This document shows positions 47,569 to 57,814 of a DNA stretch of 64,000 nt, in pieces; position 1 is the first letter of the stretch; each line of letters starts with the position of its first letter. A model generated the notes under the pieces. That model had not been told where the DNA came from, did no database searches, and saw only the letters and a program-made list of their open reading frames with translations. The stretch is from assembly GCA_947631275.1 (NCBI GenBank), contig CANRKR010000001.1:40384-104383 (forward strand), written 5' to 3'. The position numbers and the translations under genes were made by a program. This DNA is from an uncultured Akkermansia sp. GTDB taxonomy: Bacteria > Verrucomicrobiota > Verrucomicrobiia > Verrucomicrobiales > Akkermansiaceae.

Positions 47569-49218
47569 TCAGAGGTGAGGGAGCAGAGCGCGAAGTTGGA
47601 GGTGAATAATATCGCGCTGCTTCTTGAGCGGGCGCAGCAGGGCTTCCTGTCGGGCTACCTTCTCACGAGGCACGGAGTAGAGCTCACGGTAGGCTGACAA
47701 GCGCGAAGCGATGAAGCGTTCCAACACAGACGGCAAATTGCGGTCCATTTCCTCACAAAAATCGCGGATAAGTGCTTCAATTCCAGAACAAATCCTCTGC
47801 CGCGCAAAATAGAGCTTCAGTGAACCAAGTCCCCAGAGTGTCAAGGAGAAAAGCAGGCAGGCAAGCCCGGCAGCATCCTGTCCGAGCGCCCCCATGGTTC
47901 CTGCCAAGATCAAGAAACTGCAGCATAGTACGAAAAAAACATTCATCCACTCCGCTTGCGCGATAAAGAGTAGGCAGAGCCGTTGGCGCATTCCCCCGGT
48001 GTCAAAAGGCTCGTAAATGTTATTACAAAATCGATTACGTATGGCTATAATCTGTTTTTCAAGTTGCTCTTCTGGAAAATCGCCTATTTCGCAGGAAAGG
48101 TTCCGTTTCATGCGCGGGCGAACACTGCGCCAATGGCTTGCGCAGGAGTTGCAGAAAAGCAGATCCGATTCCTCCTGATGATTATTCAGCGTTGTGAGCG
48201 CCAGAGAGTGAAAAATTCGATCTGCCACGTTTCCCAGCATCTCGAGCCGCAGAAGAGTGACCGGCGAAAAAAGAATACCGAACGAATGCCGCACCTCATT
48301 GGTGAATTCCGGGAGCATTCCAATTAATACCGCGTTGAGACTACGACGGTGTTCCTCGATGCCCAGAACCTGCCGGGCATGAAAGTTGTCAATCTCCCTG
48401 TCGATACCTGCCAGAAAACCGCTATTTGTACGGCTCACCGATTCGCGGGTACGCAGGATGCGGTTCTGTTTTTCAACCAGCTCCAGTGAACGCTCCACCA
48501 GCGTACTGATGGAACGCCGGACTCCATGCTCTCCTTGCAGAATATCCTGCACTAGTGAGCGTATCCCCTCCATATCTGTTGTACTCCTCTGCGTGGGCAA
48601 CAAACACGTTGGCAACGCGCAATGCAGTCGTGCCCTGCACAGATTACGCATGGTATCCTTAAGTTTAAGGGCCGACTGAGCATCAACGTTTTCTGTATGA
48701 GTAACAACAAGAATACAGCTGCACACCAAACGCTTCGGAACCAGATCAAGCAGGGTCCAGACCGGCGCGTCAACGGGAGACGCGGCGTGGACGACGGCGA
48801 GCAATACATCCGCCCCCTGCATGAGAGACTGACACATCTTGCGTGTGTCCTCCTGCTCGCAATCAGCGGTATCCACCAATTCCAGCCCATCAAGAGATTG
48901 AACAGGAATGAAACGCGATTGGGTTGCGTCGCCATCTCGGCAGCAGTACCGCCAACAAGTATAGTGTTTTTGCAGAGCGGTGTGCGCGATGACAGGCGCC
49001 CTGGCAAGTCCGCTCAGAAGCTCGGATTTTCCACTTTTAGCTCCGCCGATCGCAATGATCCGCCGATCATGATCCAACGCATGGAGGGCTTGCGTCACAG
49101 GTGCACGGTACTCCTCCAACTCCTCGTCGTCGTCAATGAAACGGCACAAAGCAACAGCGCTCTCGGCCCAATGACGGGCCAAGCCCTCCATGCTGCGGTG
49201 TGCTCGCCTCAATTCCAC
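47569..49218 (-). CDS. Membrane-associated dynamin-like/P-loop GTPase family protein
   Basis: AIGGAKSGKSELL P-loop; LVDTADCE; two C-terminal hydrophobic segments. Confidence 0.6.
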   Translation of the reverse strand: MELRRAHRSMEGLARHWAESAVALCRFIDDDEELEEYRAPVTQALHALDHDRRIIAIGGAKSGKSELLSGLARAPVIAHTALQKHYTCWRYCCRDGDATQSRFIPVQSLDGLELVDTADCEQEDTRKMCQSLMQGADVLLAVVHAASPVDAPVWTLLDLVPKRLVCSCILVVTHTENVDAQSALKLKDTMRNLCRARLHCALPTCLLPTQRSTTDMEGIRSLVQDILQGEHGVRRSISTLVERSLELVEKQNRILRTRESVSRTNSGFLAGIDREIDNFHARQVLGIEEHRRSLNAVLIGMLPEFTNEVRHSFGILFSPVTLLRLEMLGNVADRIFHSLALTTLNNHQEESDLLFCNSCASHWRSVRPRMKRNLSCEIGDFPEEQLEKQIIAIRNRFCNNIYEPFDTGGMRQRLCLLFIAQAEWMNVFFVLCCSFLILAGTMGALGQDAAGLACLLFSLTLWGLGSLKLYFARQRICSGIEALIRDFCEEMDRNLPSVLERFIASRLSAYRELYSVPREKVARQEALLRPLKKQRDIIHLQLRALLPHL

Positions 49219-49354
49219 GTGTCGTCACATTATAGGAAAGAGAATATGTGATGTCCACCAAAAAGTCATTACCGACGACCATGAAATCACCCCGGCATTT
49301 GCAGCAGGCAACAAAGCACCCCCTGTCCGTCGGCAAAAGACGAGAAGAGGGCAA

Positions 49355-50446
49355 CTAGTAGCGCTCAATGACGCTCTGCATGGCGCCCATTTGCTCCTCG
49401 ATAGACTCCACAAGGGCAATCTGGGTGCGCGTGCGGTCGAGATTGTGTTCCGGACGATGGATTTTGAAGTAGGTGTCTCCCACGAGATAATCAGTGAGGA
49501 ATCGCATACCACACTCCATCGTGAGCAATTTCCCGGAGAAGGGCAGTAACTCTTTTTCCAACGGGGTAAGGAACGTGGCGGCCTCACAGTAACCCTTTGC
49601 CAGAGCCTCAAAATACTCCATACGCATGGTCACGAGACTCGTGTCCTTCTCATCTTCTGCGGCGGGAGAAGTGGAGGTACGTACCATGTCGCCAAAATCG
49701 TAGAGGGAAGATCCGGGCATCGTCGTATCCAAATCAATCACGCAGATCCCCTCACCGGTCACATCATCCAGCATCACATTGTTAAGCTTTGTGTCATTAT
49801 GGGTGACACGTACGGGCAACTCTCCGGAGGCAAGGTGATTCACGACCCTGTGGCAGTCCGCCTCACGGGATAGAAACCAGTCGATCTCTTTTTGCACACC
49901 TTTGGCTCGGCCGAGCGGATCAGCTTGCAAAGCGCTTTGGAACGCAGCGAAACGCTTGGTGGTGTTGTGAAAGTCAGGAATAGTCTCAAAGAGCGGCTCA
50001 CCGGGAAGATTCGCGCCAAGCTTTTGGAAGTTGCCGAACGCCCGAGCTACCTCAACACACTGCTGTGGCGTTTCAATCATGTCGTATGTGCGTGCACGGC
50101 CAATAAAAGTGTAAACGCGCCACACGTTGCCTTCCTCGTCCTGCGCGTAAGGCTTGCCATCCAGTGCCGACACGAGAGTGAGAGTACGGCGGTATGAGTC
50201 TTTGCAGCCTTCCTGTTGCAACACGTGAAGAGCCTCTACCGTGACACGACGCACATTCTCCATGAGGGCTATAGGCTGCTTGAAGACATTGCTATTGACG
50301 CGCTGAAGGATGTAATGCACACGCAGACCTGCCTGATCCACTTCGATGAGGTAGGTATCATTGATATGCCCGGAGCCGTAGGAAGCGCCACAAACGTAGT
50401 CCGCACGCAAATCAAACAGGCAAGCGATTTTTTTAAGATCAAACAT
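49355..50446 (-). CDS. APH-fold sugar kinase, NahK-like (N-acetylhexosamine 1-kinase family)
   Basis: YGSGHINDTYLIE; VTHNDTKLNNVMLDD; VIDLDTTMPG. Confidence 0.8.
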   Translation of the reverse strand: MFDLKKIACLFDLRADYVCGASYGSGHINDTYLIEVDQAGLRVHYILQRVNSNVFKQPIALMENVRRVTVEALHVLQQEGCKDSYRRTLTLVSALDGKPYAQDEEGNVWRVYTFIGRARTYDMIETPQQCVEVARAFGNFQKLGANLPGEPLFETIPDFHNTTKRFAAFQSALQADPLGRAKGVQKEIDWFLSREADCHRVVNHLASGELPVRVTHNDTKLNNVMLDDVTGEGICVIDLDTTMPGSSLYDFGDMVRTSTSPAAEDEKDTSLVTMRMEYFEALAKGYCEAATFLTPLEKELLPFSGKLLTMECGMRFLTDYLVGDTYFKIHRPEHNLDRTRTQIALVESIEEQMGAMQSVIERY

Positions 50447-50472
50447 GGTAGGAAAATGTAGAGAGGAGATTC

Positions 50473-51426
50473 TTAACCAAGTTTTTGGGGATAAACGCCA
50501 CCGGCAACAAGTTTGGCAATGCTATCAACGACGGCGGGTTTATCACTCGGGTAGGTCACGCCGAGCCAGTTGGCCTCAGTGCGAAGGACGCGACAATCTG
50601 CCTCGCCATTATGGATGAGTTCATCCACGACGGTAGGGATGTAGCATTCGCTCTTTAGTTCTTGTCCATGTCCCTGCATGAAGCGGGTGAAGTGATCTTC
50701 AATCTGCCCGATGAAGCTGGCTGGGAAAACCCAGAAGTTCATGGAGACAAGTCCTTCGGGATCCACCGGTTTACGATCGCCATGCAAGTTGTCGCCACGG
50801 CAAACGCCATCCGCCTCCATCTGAATCTTGGTGAACTCTTCTACGCTGTCCAGATAGCCATCGCGAATGCCGCAGACGCCGCGATTCACGTCTCCGTGAT
50901 CGCTGAGCGTGTTTTTCAAGGGGTAGCCGATCATGCCGTAATGCTCCCTGCCATCTGCCACCGGGACGGCAGTGAGGAATTGTGCAGCTTTTACAAAAGC
51001 ATCCGCTCCGTAAAAGTCATCCGCGTTCACCACACCAAAAGGCTCATGCACCACGCTGCGAGCCGCCCTCAGAGCATGTGCCGTACCCCATGGTTTCACG
51101 CGTCCCTCCGGCACACTGAATCCGCTCGGCAAATCATCCAAACTCTGGAAGGCATAGTCTACCTCAATTTTATCGGTGAAACGTGCGCCGACACTTGACT
51201 TAAAAGCCTCTTCAAAATCACGCCGAATAATGAAAACCACCTTGCCAAAGCCGGCGCGAATGGCATCATACACGGAGTAATCAAGAATCACCTCACCATT
51301 TGGCCCCATGGGATCCAGCTGCTTGAGGCCCCCGTAGCGGCTGCCCATTCCCGCCGCCAACACAAGAAGAGTCGGTTTTACGTTGTTGTTCATGGCTTCT
51401 CTGATACGAACGCCGCATTCTACCAT
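50473..51426 (-). CDS. Sugar-1-phosphate nucleotidyltransferase
   Basis: LLVLAAGMGSRYGGLKQLDPMGPNGEVILDYS; adjacent to the sugar 1-kinase. Confidence 0.85.
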   Translation of the reverse strand: MVECGVRIREAMNNNVKPTLLVLAAGMGSRYGGLKQLDPMGPNGEVILDYSVYDAIRAGFGKVVFIIRRDFEEAFKSSVGARFTDKIEVDYAFQSLDDLPSGFSVPEGRVKPWGTAHALRAARSVVHEPFGVVNADDFYGADAFVKAAQFLTAVPVADGREHYGMIGYPLKNTLSDHGDVNRGVCGIRDGYLDSVEEFTKIQMEADGVCRGDNLHGDRKPVDPEGLVSMNFWVFPASFIGQIEDHFTRFMQGHGQELKSECYIPTVVDELIHNGEADCRVLRTEANWLGVTYPSDKPAVVDSIAKLVAGGVYPQKLG

Positions 51427-51473
51427 TCTCCCTCCCTCTTGGCAAGACTCATTTCAAAAGGGTCAGGCGAGCG

Positions 51474-51560
51474 CACGAGAAAATGAAATTTCTCCAGCCG
51501 GGTGTGCGAAATGCACACGACACTAAGCAGGAAAACGACCCAGCTCATCCGAAGACTTAT
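51474..51560. repeat. Intergenic dispersed repeat, copy A
   Basis: cgagaaaatgaaatttctccagccggg...ctaagcaggaaaacgacc matches 54510-54600. Confidence 0.75.
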
Positions 51561-51796
51561 CCAACCAATTATCGCCTGTAATGCAAATTTCAATCCGCAT
51601 TAGTGACTTAACCCCGCGAGTCTGACTCGCCGAATTTTCTACTTCGTATATTAAATTTTTCAATTCAAACATAGTAAATGATTTATAAATATATTCTCCT
51701 CTGTCAACAACGGCTTTACCCATATTCTTTCCCGCACGAGGGCAGCATTCGTTTTGTCTTGGCAAGCACGCAGAAATAGGGTAGGATGATGGCGCG

Positions 51797-52627
51797 ATGA
51801 GTGTGAATGGCAACATATTACTCGTGATTCCGGCTCGGTACGCTTCAACGCGGCTGCCGGGAAAACCACTGGTAAAGATAGTGGGGGTGGAGATGATACG
51901 CCGCGTGGCAGATATTGCGGCCTGTATCTGTCGGCACAATGCGAATTGCGACTACGTGGTGGCGACAGATGATCAACGCATCACAACCTTCTGTCAGCAG
52001 GCGGACATTCCGGTCTGCATGACCTCAGAAACCTGCCGGAGCGGCACAGAACGCTGCAGAGATGCCGTTTCTCTCCGTGAAAAATCGCCGGACTTCATCA
52101 TCAATTTGCAAGGAGACAATCCCCTCTGCCCACCATGGGTAATCCAGGAGCTTATCGATGCCTGGCATAGCGAACCGGGAGATGTCTTCACCCCCTGCAT
52201 TCGCCTCAACTGGGAAGAATACGATCGCCTCGTGGAAGCCAAGCGCAGCACTCCCTACAGCGGAACGACTGTGCTGGTGGATGCAAAAGGATACGCATTA
52301 GCCTTTTCAAAAAACATCATTCCCGCTATCCGCAAGCCGGAGAAGGCACGCGCAGCAAGTCCGCTCAGTCCGGTGCGGAGGCACATCGGTCTGTACGCCT
52401 ACACCCGTGAGGCGTTGGAGACCTATTTCAGCCTGCCGGAGTCTCCCTATGAGATGGGGTCAATAGAGGGACTGGAACAAATGCGTTTCCTATATAACGG
52501 AAAGAAGATAAAGGTTATAGAGACGGATTACCGCGGTAGAAAAAGCGGCTCAGGGGTAGATTCGCCGGAGGATGTGGCGCGCGTGGAGAGCATTTTGCGC
52601 GAGTACGGTGAATTTGACCTGAGTTGA
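51797..52627 (+). CDS. kdsB: 3-deoxy-manno-octulosonate cytidylyltransferase
   Basis: LLVIPARYASTRLPGKPLVKI; NLQGDNPLCPP; RHIGLYAYTREAL. Confidence 0.92.
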   Translation: MSVNGNILLVIPARYASTRLPGKPLVKIVGVEMIRRVADIAACICRHNANCDYVVATDDQRITTFCQQADIPVCMTSETCRSGTERCRDAVSLREKSPDFIINLQGDNPLCPPWVIQELIDAWHSEPGDVFTPCIRLNWEEYDRLVEAKRSTPYSGTTVLVDAKGYALAFSKNIIPAIRKPEKARAASPLSPVRRHIGLYAYTREALETYFSLPESPYEMGSIEGLEQMRFLYNGKKIKVIETDYRGRKSGSGVDSPEDVARVESILREYGEFDLS

Positions 52628-52664
52628 GAAATCGTCGCTCATACGGTGCTCTTCTTTCTCTGCA

Positions 52665-53372
52665 TTGACCATGGGTGTTTCTCCGCAACACATAGCCATC
52701 ATCATGGATGGAAACGGTCGTTGGGCGACCAGGCGGGGGCTGCCACGCGCCGCCGGACACCGGAAGGGAGGCGAAGCTGTGCGCAGGGTGGTGGATGGAT
52801 GCATTGCGCGTGGAATTCCATGGCTTACCCTGTATGCTTTTTCTACAGAGAACTGGGGACGTCCTCCGGAAGAGGTTCAGGGGTTGATGCGCATGCTCAA
52901 CCGTTTCCTGCAGCAAACGCTGCCGGAAATGATGCAGAAAGGGATACAGCTGCGCGCCATCGGCGAATTGGATATGTTGCCCATATCCTGTCGTAATCGG
53001 CTTAACTCATGCCTGGAGAAAACGAAGCACAATAAAAATCTCGTCCTTACTCTTGCCCTCTCATACGGGTCGCGCCAGGAAATCACCCGCGCCGCACAAC
53101 ATCTCGCTGTCATGGTTGCAGAAGGCAGGTTGACCCCATCAGATATCACCTCCGACCTCTTCGCTTCGCAACTGGATACGGCCGGCATGCCGGATCCCGA
53201 CCTACTGATTCGAACCTCCGGAGAGATGCGGCTTTCCAATTACCTGCTGTGGCAGTTAAGTTACGCCGAGTTGTGGGTAACCCCGGTTCTCTGGCCGGAT
53301 TTTGGAGAAGAAGAATTGGATGCCGCTCTGGAAGATTATGCTGGGAGACACCGACGTTACGGCAAGCGCTAA
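52665..53372 (+). CDS. uppS: Undecaprenyl/polyprenyl diphosphate synthase
   Basis: HIAIIMDGNGRWATRRGLPRAAGH; LLIRTSGEMRLSNYLLWQLSYAE. Confidence 0.95.
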   Translation: MTMGVSPQHIAIIMDGNGRWATRRGLPRAAGHRKGGEAVRRVVDGCIARGIPWLTLYAFSTENWGRPPEEVQGLMRMLNRFLQQTLPEMMQKGIQLRAIGELDMLPISCRNRLNSCLEKTKHNKNLVLTLALSYGSRQEITRAAQHLAVMVAEGRLTPSDITSDLFASQLDTAGMPDPDLLIRTSGEMRLSNYLLWQLSYAELWVTPVLWPDFGEEELDAALEDYAGRHRRYGKR

Positions 53373-53776
53373 CGCGCAGAATTTTTCGGATGAGCCGGCG
53401 TATCCTGCCGGGCGGCGTGATTGACACTGCGCGCACGGCGGATGACCTTTTCGCCCGCTTTCGCCTGGTTGGCACGGTCGCGCGCAATTTGTTCAAAATA
53501 TTCAGGATCCATCATCCAAAGGAAGCGATTGTGAGCCTCCTCTTCCTCCTGCTGAGCCCTTTGGAGTGCCTGCTCTGTGTATTCGCGATCAAATGCGAGC
53601 TCCTGCCACTCAAGCCACGCCGGCAGAACCAGCATAATTGCCAGAAAAGATTCCAGCACGAGGAAAATCAACCCCAGCATCGCCAGCACTCGCGAGAGCC
53701 CGCGGGAATCCGCCTGACGGAGCATTTCCAGCTCTTCCGTCGTTCGACGGCGTCTCCTGACGAAGGGGATGTTCAT
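53369..53776 (-). CDS. FtsB/DivIC-like septum-formation-initiator-type protein
   Basis: Single TM followed by coiled coil (QALQRAQQEEEEAHNRFLWMMDPEYFEQIARDR). Confidence 0.6.
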   Translation of the reverse strand: MNIPFVRRRRRTTEELEMLRQADSRGLSRVLAMLGLIFLVLESFLAIMLVLPAWLEWQELAFDREYTEQALQRAQQEEEEAHNRFLWMMDPEYFEQIARDRANQAKAGEKVIRRARSVNHAARQDTPAHPKNSAR

Positions 53777-54462
53777 GACCGTTGCATTCGTTCAGCAAAG
53801 GGAATATAGCGTCCGCGGCGTGCCAGTACGAGAGTGTGCAGCAGGGTTCGTTTGCCTTTCGCCGCGGCGGGAAGTTGGGAAACGCTGCAGTCAAAGCCCA
53901 CACGACGCAGTACACCCTCCAAACGCTTGTCCGGCTCCGCCAACAGGATGGCCAATAGCCCGCCACCTTTTAGTGCTTCAAAATAAGCTTGAGCATCCGC
54001 CTGCGCGAGCCGACAGCGCGCGTGCGTGTGTCTCATCAAAATGGCATGGACAGATGCTTTCCGAGCACGGCAAAGCTCCGCAGCCGATTCGTTCTCCACA
54101 CTCACGCGTTCATCTTGCCAGAGAGAGGAGGTGAAATCGCAGTGCTTTCGACACCAGGAGACGATTTCTTTCACCGGTTCAGCAATGATAAAGCGTGCAG
54201 TGATTCGAGGGAGGACACTGAGCGCAGACAAGGCTCCGCATCCCAACCCCAACCCTGCTATGATCACGAGAGGCTTGCCGGCCCTTGCCATCGGCGAGAG
54301 AGCCAGGCGAGCCATTTCCTCCTCACTGCCACAGAGGCGCGTGTTCGCCACCGGTGTCCCATCCAGCAGCAAAGAAAGTTCCCCATCTCGCCGCCATAGC
54401 TCCCATATTCCATCAGCGGTATGGCTTTCCTCCAGTCTGACCAAAGGTTTCATCCGCCCCAA
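53773..54462 (-). CDS. Spermidine synthase-like/Rossmann SAM-binding protein
   Basis: PLVIIAGLGLGCGALSAL; FIIAEPVKEIVSWCRKH. Confidence 0.5.
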   Translation of the reverse strand: MGRMKPLVRLEESHTADGIWELWRRDGELSLLLDGTPVANTRLCGSEEEMARLALSPMARAGKPLVIIAGLGLGCGALSALSVLPRITARFIIAEPVKEIVSWCRKHCDFTSSLWQDERVSVENESAAELCRARKASVHAILMRHTHARCRLAQADAQAYFEALKGGGLLAILLAEPDKRLEGVLRRVGFDCSVSQLPAAAKGKRTLLHTLVLARRGRYIPFAERMQRS

Positions 54463-54509
54463 GTTATACCAGAGATGTCCGGCATTGACAAGCGCTGATT
54501 ACCAGAGCC

Positions 54510-54605
54510 AATTCGTGAGAAAATGAAATCCCTCCAGTCGGCCGCACGAAATACATGCCACGCTGAGCAGGAAAACGGTCTGATCCATCCAAACCTTTTT
54601 CCCGC
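54510..54605. repeat. Intergenic dispersed repeat, copy B
   Basis: cgtgagaaaatgaaatccctccagtcgg...ctgagcaggaaaacgg matches 51474-51560. Confidence 0.75.
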
Positions 54606-54704
54606 ACACGCTCCACAATTTCCCTATCCGTACCAATCCTGCAAATCCACACAAATTCTGTAATTCGTGCTCGCCTCGACGTCTGAACGCGTTCGCCCGG
54701 AGGT

Positions 54705-55979
54705 TCAGCTCGCCGCCTTGTGGTGAATGAGCGCGCAGATAAGATCTTCTAAGTTAAGTTTTTTTGATTCCCGTGTTTCCATATGCTTGAGTTCAATGGA
54801 GGGGAATTCAGTGCCAATAATGGCGGTGTAGGTGGCGCCGAGCCGCTCGGCATGACGCAGCTGTTTGACCAGTTTAGTATGGGAAAGAGGCAGATCCACC
54901 CTTACCCCGGCATCCCTCAGCGTGGAAGCCAGCAGCAGCATTTGCGGTCGCATCTCCACCGCAGCAAGCGCCAGATAAACATCGCAGCTGTGAGGCGTCA
55001 GAGCCGCATCTCGCAGAGCACGGGCAGCGGGGCATTCCTCTATGAGATGCGCAATGACAGCATCCCCCATCGCGAAGCCGGTGGCAGGCATAGTGAGCGC
55101 TCCATCCGTGAGTGTGGACACGAGTCCGTCATAGCGTCCGCCACCTGCCACGGCACGCAGACTATGAGCCTTGTCAAATATTTCAAAAACGAGACCGGTG
55201 TAATATGCCAGTCCTCGGACAACGCTGAGATCCAACTGCACATAGTCGGTTAATCCCCTGGCCTGTAGCTCCGTAAACACAGTCTCGTAGCGTGGAGAAA
55301 CTCCCTCCGGTGGACTTTGAATGAAATTCATCACACATTCGCGCGAAATACCCAAAGCAGCGAATTTTTCTTCGGAAACCTCGGGACGGTCTCGCTCGAG
55401 TTTATCGACAATGGAAAGAAAATCCGGCGTTTGCTCCCGACTGATACCGTGCCGCTCTGCAAAAGAGAGCCAGGCTTCACGATCACTCACGCGCACCACA
55501 AAGTCGGAGGAGCTCAAGCCGAGCGCGCGCATACAGTCGATCGATAGCGCCAGGAGCTCCGCATCTGCCTCCGGCCCCTCCTCCCCGAGGACGTCCGCAT
55601 TAAACTGCACAAACTCGCGCAGACGCCCTTTCTGCGGCTTCTCGTAGCGGAAGCAGGAACCTATCTCAAACCACTTGAGTGGTTTAGTATAGTTCAGATA
55701 GTTCGCCGCCACAATGCGCCCCAGGGAGGCGGTTAGTTCCGGTCGCAGAGAGACATCCCTCTCTCCCTGGTCAGTGAAGCGAAAAAGCTGGGTGGGCAAT
55801 TCCCCGCCGCTTTTTTTCAGGTAGAGTTCGGTTGGCTCGAGGGTTGGTCCTTCCCATTCAACAAAGCCGTAGCGTTCGGCTACGCTGCGCCATGTGCGAA
55901 ACAGATAGGCACGCAGCGCGTACGAATTGGGGTCGAGATCCCGAAATCCGGGGAGTGGTTGAAGATTTGTAGAGCTCAT
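54705..55979 (-). CDS. hisS: Histidyl-tRNA synthetase
   Basis: LPGFRDLDP; FEIGSCFRYEKPQKGRLREFVQFNADVLG; VAGGGRYDGLV. Confidence 0.95.
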   Translation of the reverse strand: MSSTNLQPLPGFRDLDPNSYALRAYLFRTWRSVAERYGFVEWEGPTLEPTELYLKKSGGELPTQLFRFTDQGERDVSLRPELTASLGRIVAANYLNYTKPLKWFEIGSCFRYEKPQKGRLREFVQFNADVLGEEGPEADAELLALSIDCMRALGLSSSDFVVRVSDREAWLSFAERHGISREQTPDFLSIVDKLERDRPEVSEEKFAALGISRECVMNFIQSPPEGVSPRYETVFTELQARGLTDYVQLDLSVVRGLAYYTGLVFEIFDKAHSLRAVAGGGRYDGLVSTLTDGALTMPATGFAMGDAVIAHLIEECPAARALRDAALTPHSCDVYLALAAVEMRPQMLLLASTLRDAGVRVDLPLSHTKLVKQLRHAERLGATYTAIIGTEFPSIELKHMETRESKKLNLEDLICALIHHKAAS

Positions 55980-55991
55980 GATGCGAAGAAT

Positions 55992-57062
55992 TTATTTATT
56001 GCCGTACATCTCATCGTAGTAGCGCTCATAAGCGCTACCGGTTACATTCTGTACCCAGTCAGCGTGTTCCAGATACCACCTCACCGTCTCTCGCAAACCG
56101 GACTCAAAAGAGTGCTGCGGCGCCCAGCCCAGTTCGCGATGCAACTTTTCGGCATTAATGGCATAGCGCAGGTCGTGACCGGCGCGGTCAGTGATGTACG
56201 TAATGAGCCCGTCGCTACAGCCGGAAGGACGACCTAGTTCTTCGTCCACAAAGCGAATGAGCATCTTGACGACATCAATATTCTTCCATTCGTTGGCGCC
56301 GCCAATGTTGTAACTTTCCCCATCGCGGCCGCGATGGAAGACTTCGTCAATCGCTTGCACGTGGTCCTGCACATGCAGCCAATCGCGGATATTCTCCCCC
56401 TTCCCGTAGATGGGTAAAGGTTTGTTTTCACAAATGTTGTGGATGCATAGCGGAATGAGTTTCTCCGGGGATTGGTAAGGACCGTAGTTGTTTGAGGAAT
56501 TGGTGAGAACCACCGGCAGACCGTATGTGTCGTGATAGGCCCGCACAAAATGGTCCGAGCTCGCCTTGGACGCCGAATACGGGCTGTGCGGCGAATACGG
56601 TGCGGTTTCCTCGAAAGAAGTCTCCCCCGGTTTCAAAGCTCCGTACACTTCATCCGTGGAGACGTGGTGAAAACGCTTGCCCTCCCATTGCCCATTCCAG
56701 CACTCGCGCACTGCTTGCAGCAGGTTGAGCGTGCCGATTACGTTCGTATGCGCAAAGGGGAAAGGGTCGCGAATTGAACGATCCACATGACTCTCCGCCG
56801 CGAGATGGATGATGCCATCCACCTTTTCCTCACGCAGGAGCGCGCGCAAAGTTTCCAAATCGCAGATATCCCCGTGCACAAAACTGTAGTTGGGAGCGCT
56901 CTGCACGTCGATCAGATTTTCCAAATGACCTGCATAGGTCAATTTGTCAAGATTGATGATGCGGTAGTGCGGGTACTTGCGAACAAAATGGCGCACGACA
57001 TGAGAGCCGATAAAACCGGCGCCTCCGGTAACGAGAATGCAGCGCTGTTGGTCGCTAGCCAT
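55992..57062 (-). CDS. rfbB: dTDP-glucose 4,6-dehydratase (start trimmed to MASDQQR)
   Basis: ILVTGGAGFIGSHVVRHF; HVSTDEVYGAL; YSASKASSDHFVRAYHDTYGLP. Confidence 0.94.
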   Translation of the reverse strand: MASDQQRCILVTGGAGFIGSHVVRHFVRKYPHYRIINLDKLTYAGHLENLIDVQSAPNYSFVHGDICDLETLRALLREEKVDGIIHLAAESHVDRSIRDPFPFAHTNVIGTLNLLQAVRECWNGQWEGKRFHHVSTDEVYGALKPGETSFEETAPYSPHSPYSASKASSDHFVRAYHDTYGLPVVLTNSSNNYGPYQSPEKLIPLCIHNICENKPLPIYGKGENIRDWLHVQDHVQAIDEVFHRGRDGESYNIGGANEWKNIDVVKMLIRFVDEELGRPSGCSDGLITYITDRAGHDLRYAINAEKLHRELGWAPQHSFESGLRETVRWYLEHADWVQNVTGSAYERYYDEMYGNK

Positions 57063-57203
57063 GTGTCGGCAGGCATTATACTCTTCTCGTCCCAATTGGC
57101 AAGAGTGAATAGATGCGTGGATGTGAGATGGTAAGAGGAGAAAGAATAACCGTTTTCCGAAGTGTATAAAAAACGCTTGCAGCGAGTGGGAGGTAGTGAT
57201 TAA

Positions 57204-57803
57204 ATGCCGGGCATGTGGGGACGATTGCCGCAGAAAGCTCCGGAACTGTTGCTGCTGCCGCCGGCGGGGGATTGGAAAAGCCCGGAGGATGTGGAAAGGT
57301 TCGCCAAAGAGTGCATGGAGCTGTGTGTATCGCCCGGGTGGGTCATGCGCTGGGATCGAGCAGTGAAGCGCCTGGGTTGTTGCCGACTGGGGGAAAAAAT
57401 CATCTCTTTTTCACGGTATTTTGTGGAAGCGTACTTGACGAAGGATCCGGAGCTGATTCGCCGCACAGTGCTGCACGAGCTGGCGCATGCCCGCGCTTGG
57501 GAGATGTACCATGAGCGGGGGCATGGGGCCGCGTGGCAACGCGCCTGCGCAGAGCTGGGGATTCCCGGAGAGCGTGCCGCGTGTGCATGCGATGATTTTT
57601 CTCCCGTTAAATCGGGGCACGAACGCAAAGCCCGCTATGCTCTATGCCACAAGGAAACCGGTGAGGTATATCGTTACTACTTCCGAAAACCGCGGCTCAA
57701 CGAACGTCGCCTGCGCTACAGCTACATGCCCGGGCGTAAAAAAGAAACCTTCGGGAAACTTCAAATCGTTGACTTACGGGACTATGCGGATACGAGCGAG
57801 TGA
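57204..57803 (+). CDS. SprT-like zinc metallopeptidase-family protein
   Basis: RRTVLHELAHARAWEMYHERGHGAAWQRAC (HELAH...H). Confidence 0.75.
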   Translation: MPGMWGRLPQKAPELLLLPPAGDWKSPEDVERFAKECMELCVSPGWVMRWDRAVKRLGCCRLGEKIISFSRYFVEAYLTKDPELIRRTVLHELAHARAWEMYHERGHGAAWQRACAELGIPGERAACACDDFSPVKSGHERKARYALCHKETGEVYRYYFRKPRLNERRLRYSYMPGRKKETFGKLQIVDLRDYADTSE

Positions 57804-57814
57804 CTCTCGTCCTG

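Noticed and set aside
53205-53225. gattcgaacctccgg resembles a reverse-complement tRNA T-arm
   Set aside because: It encodes the conserved UppS motif LLIRTSGEMRLSN in frame; no acceptor or anticodon arms nearby.
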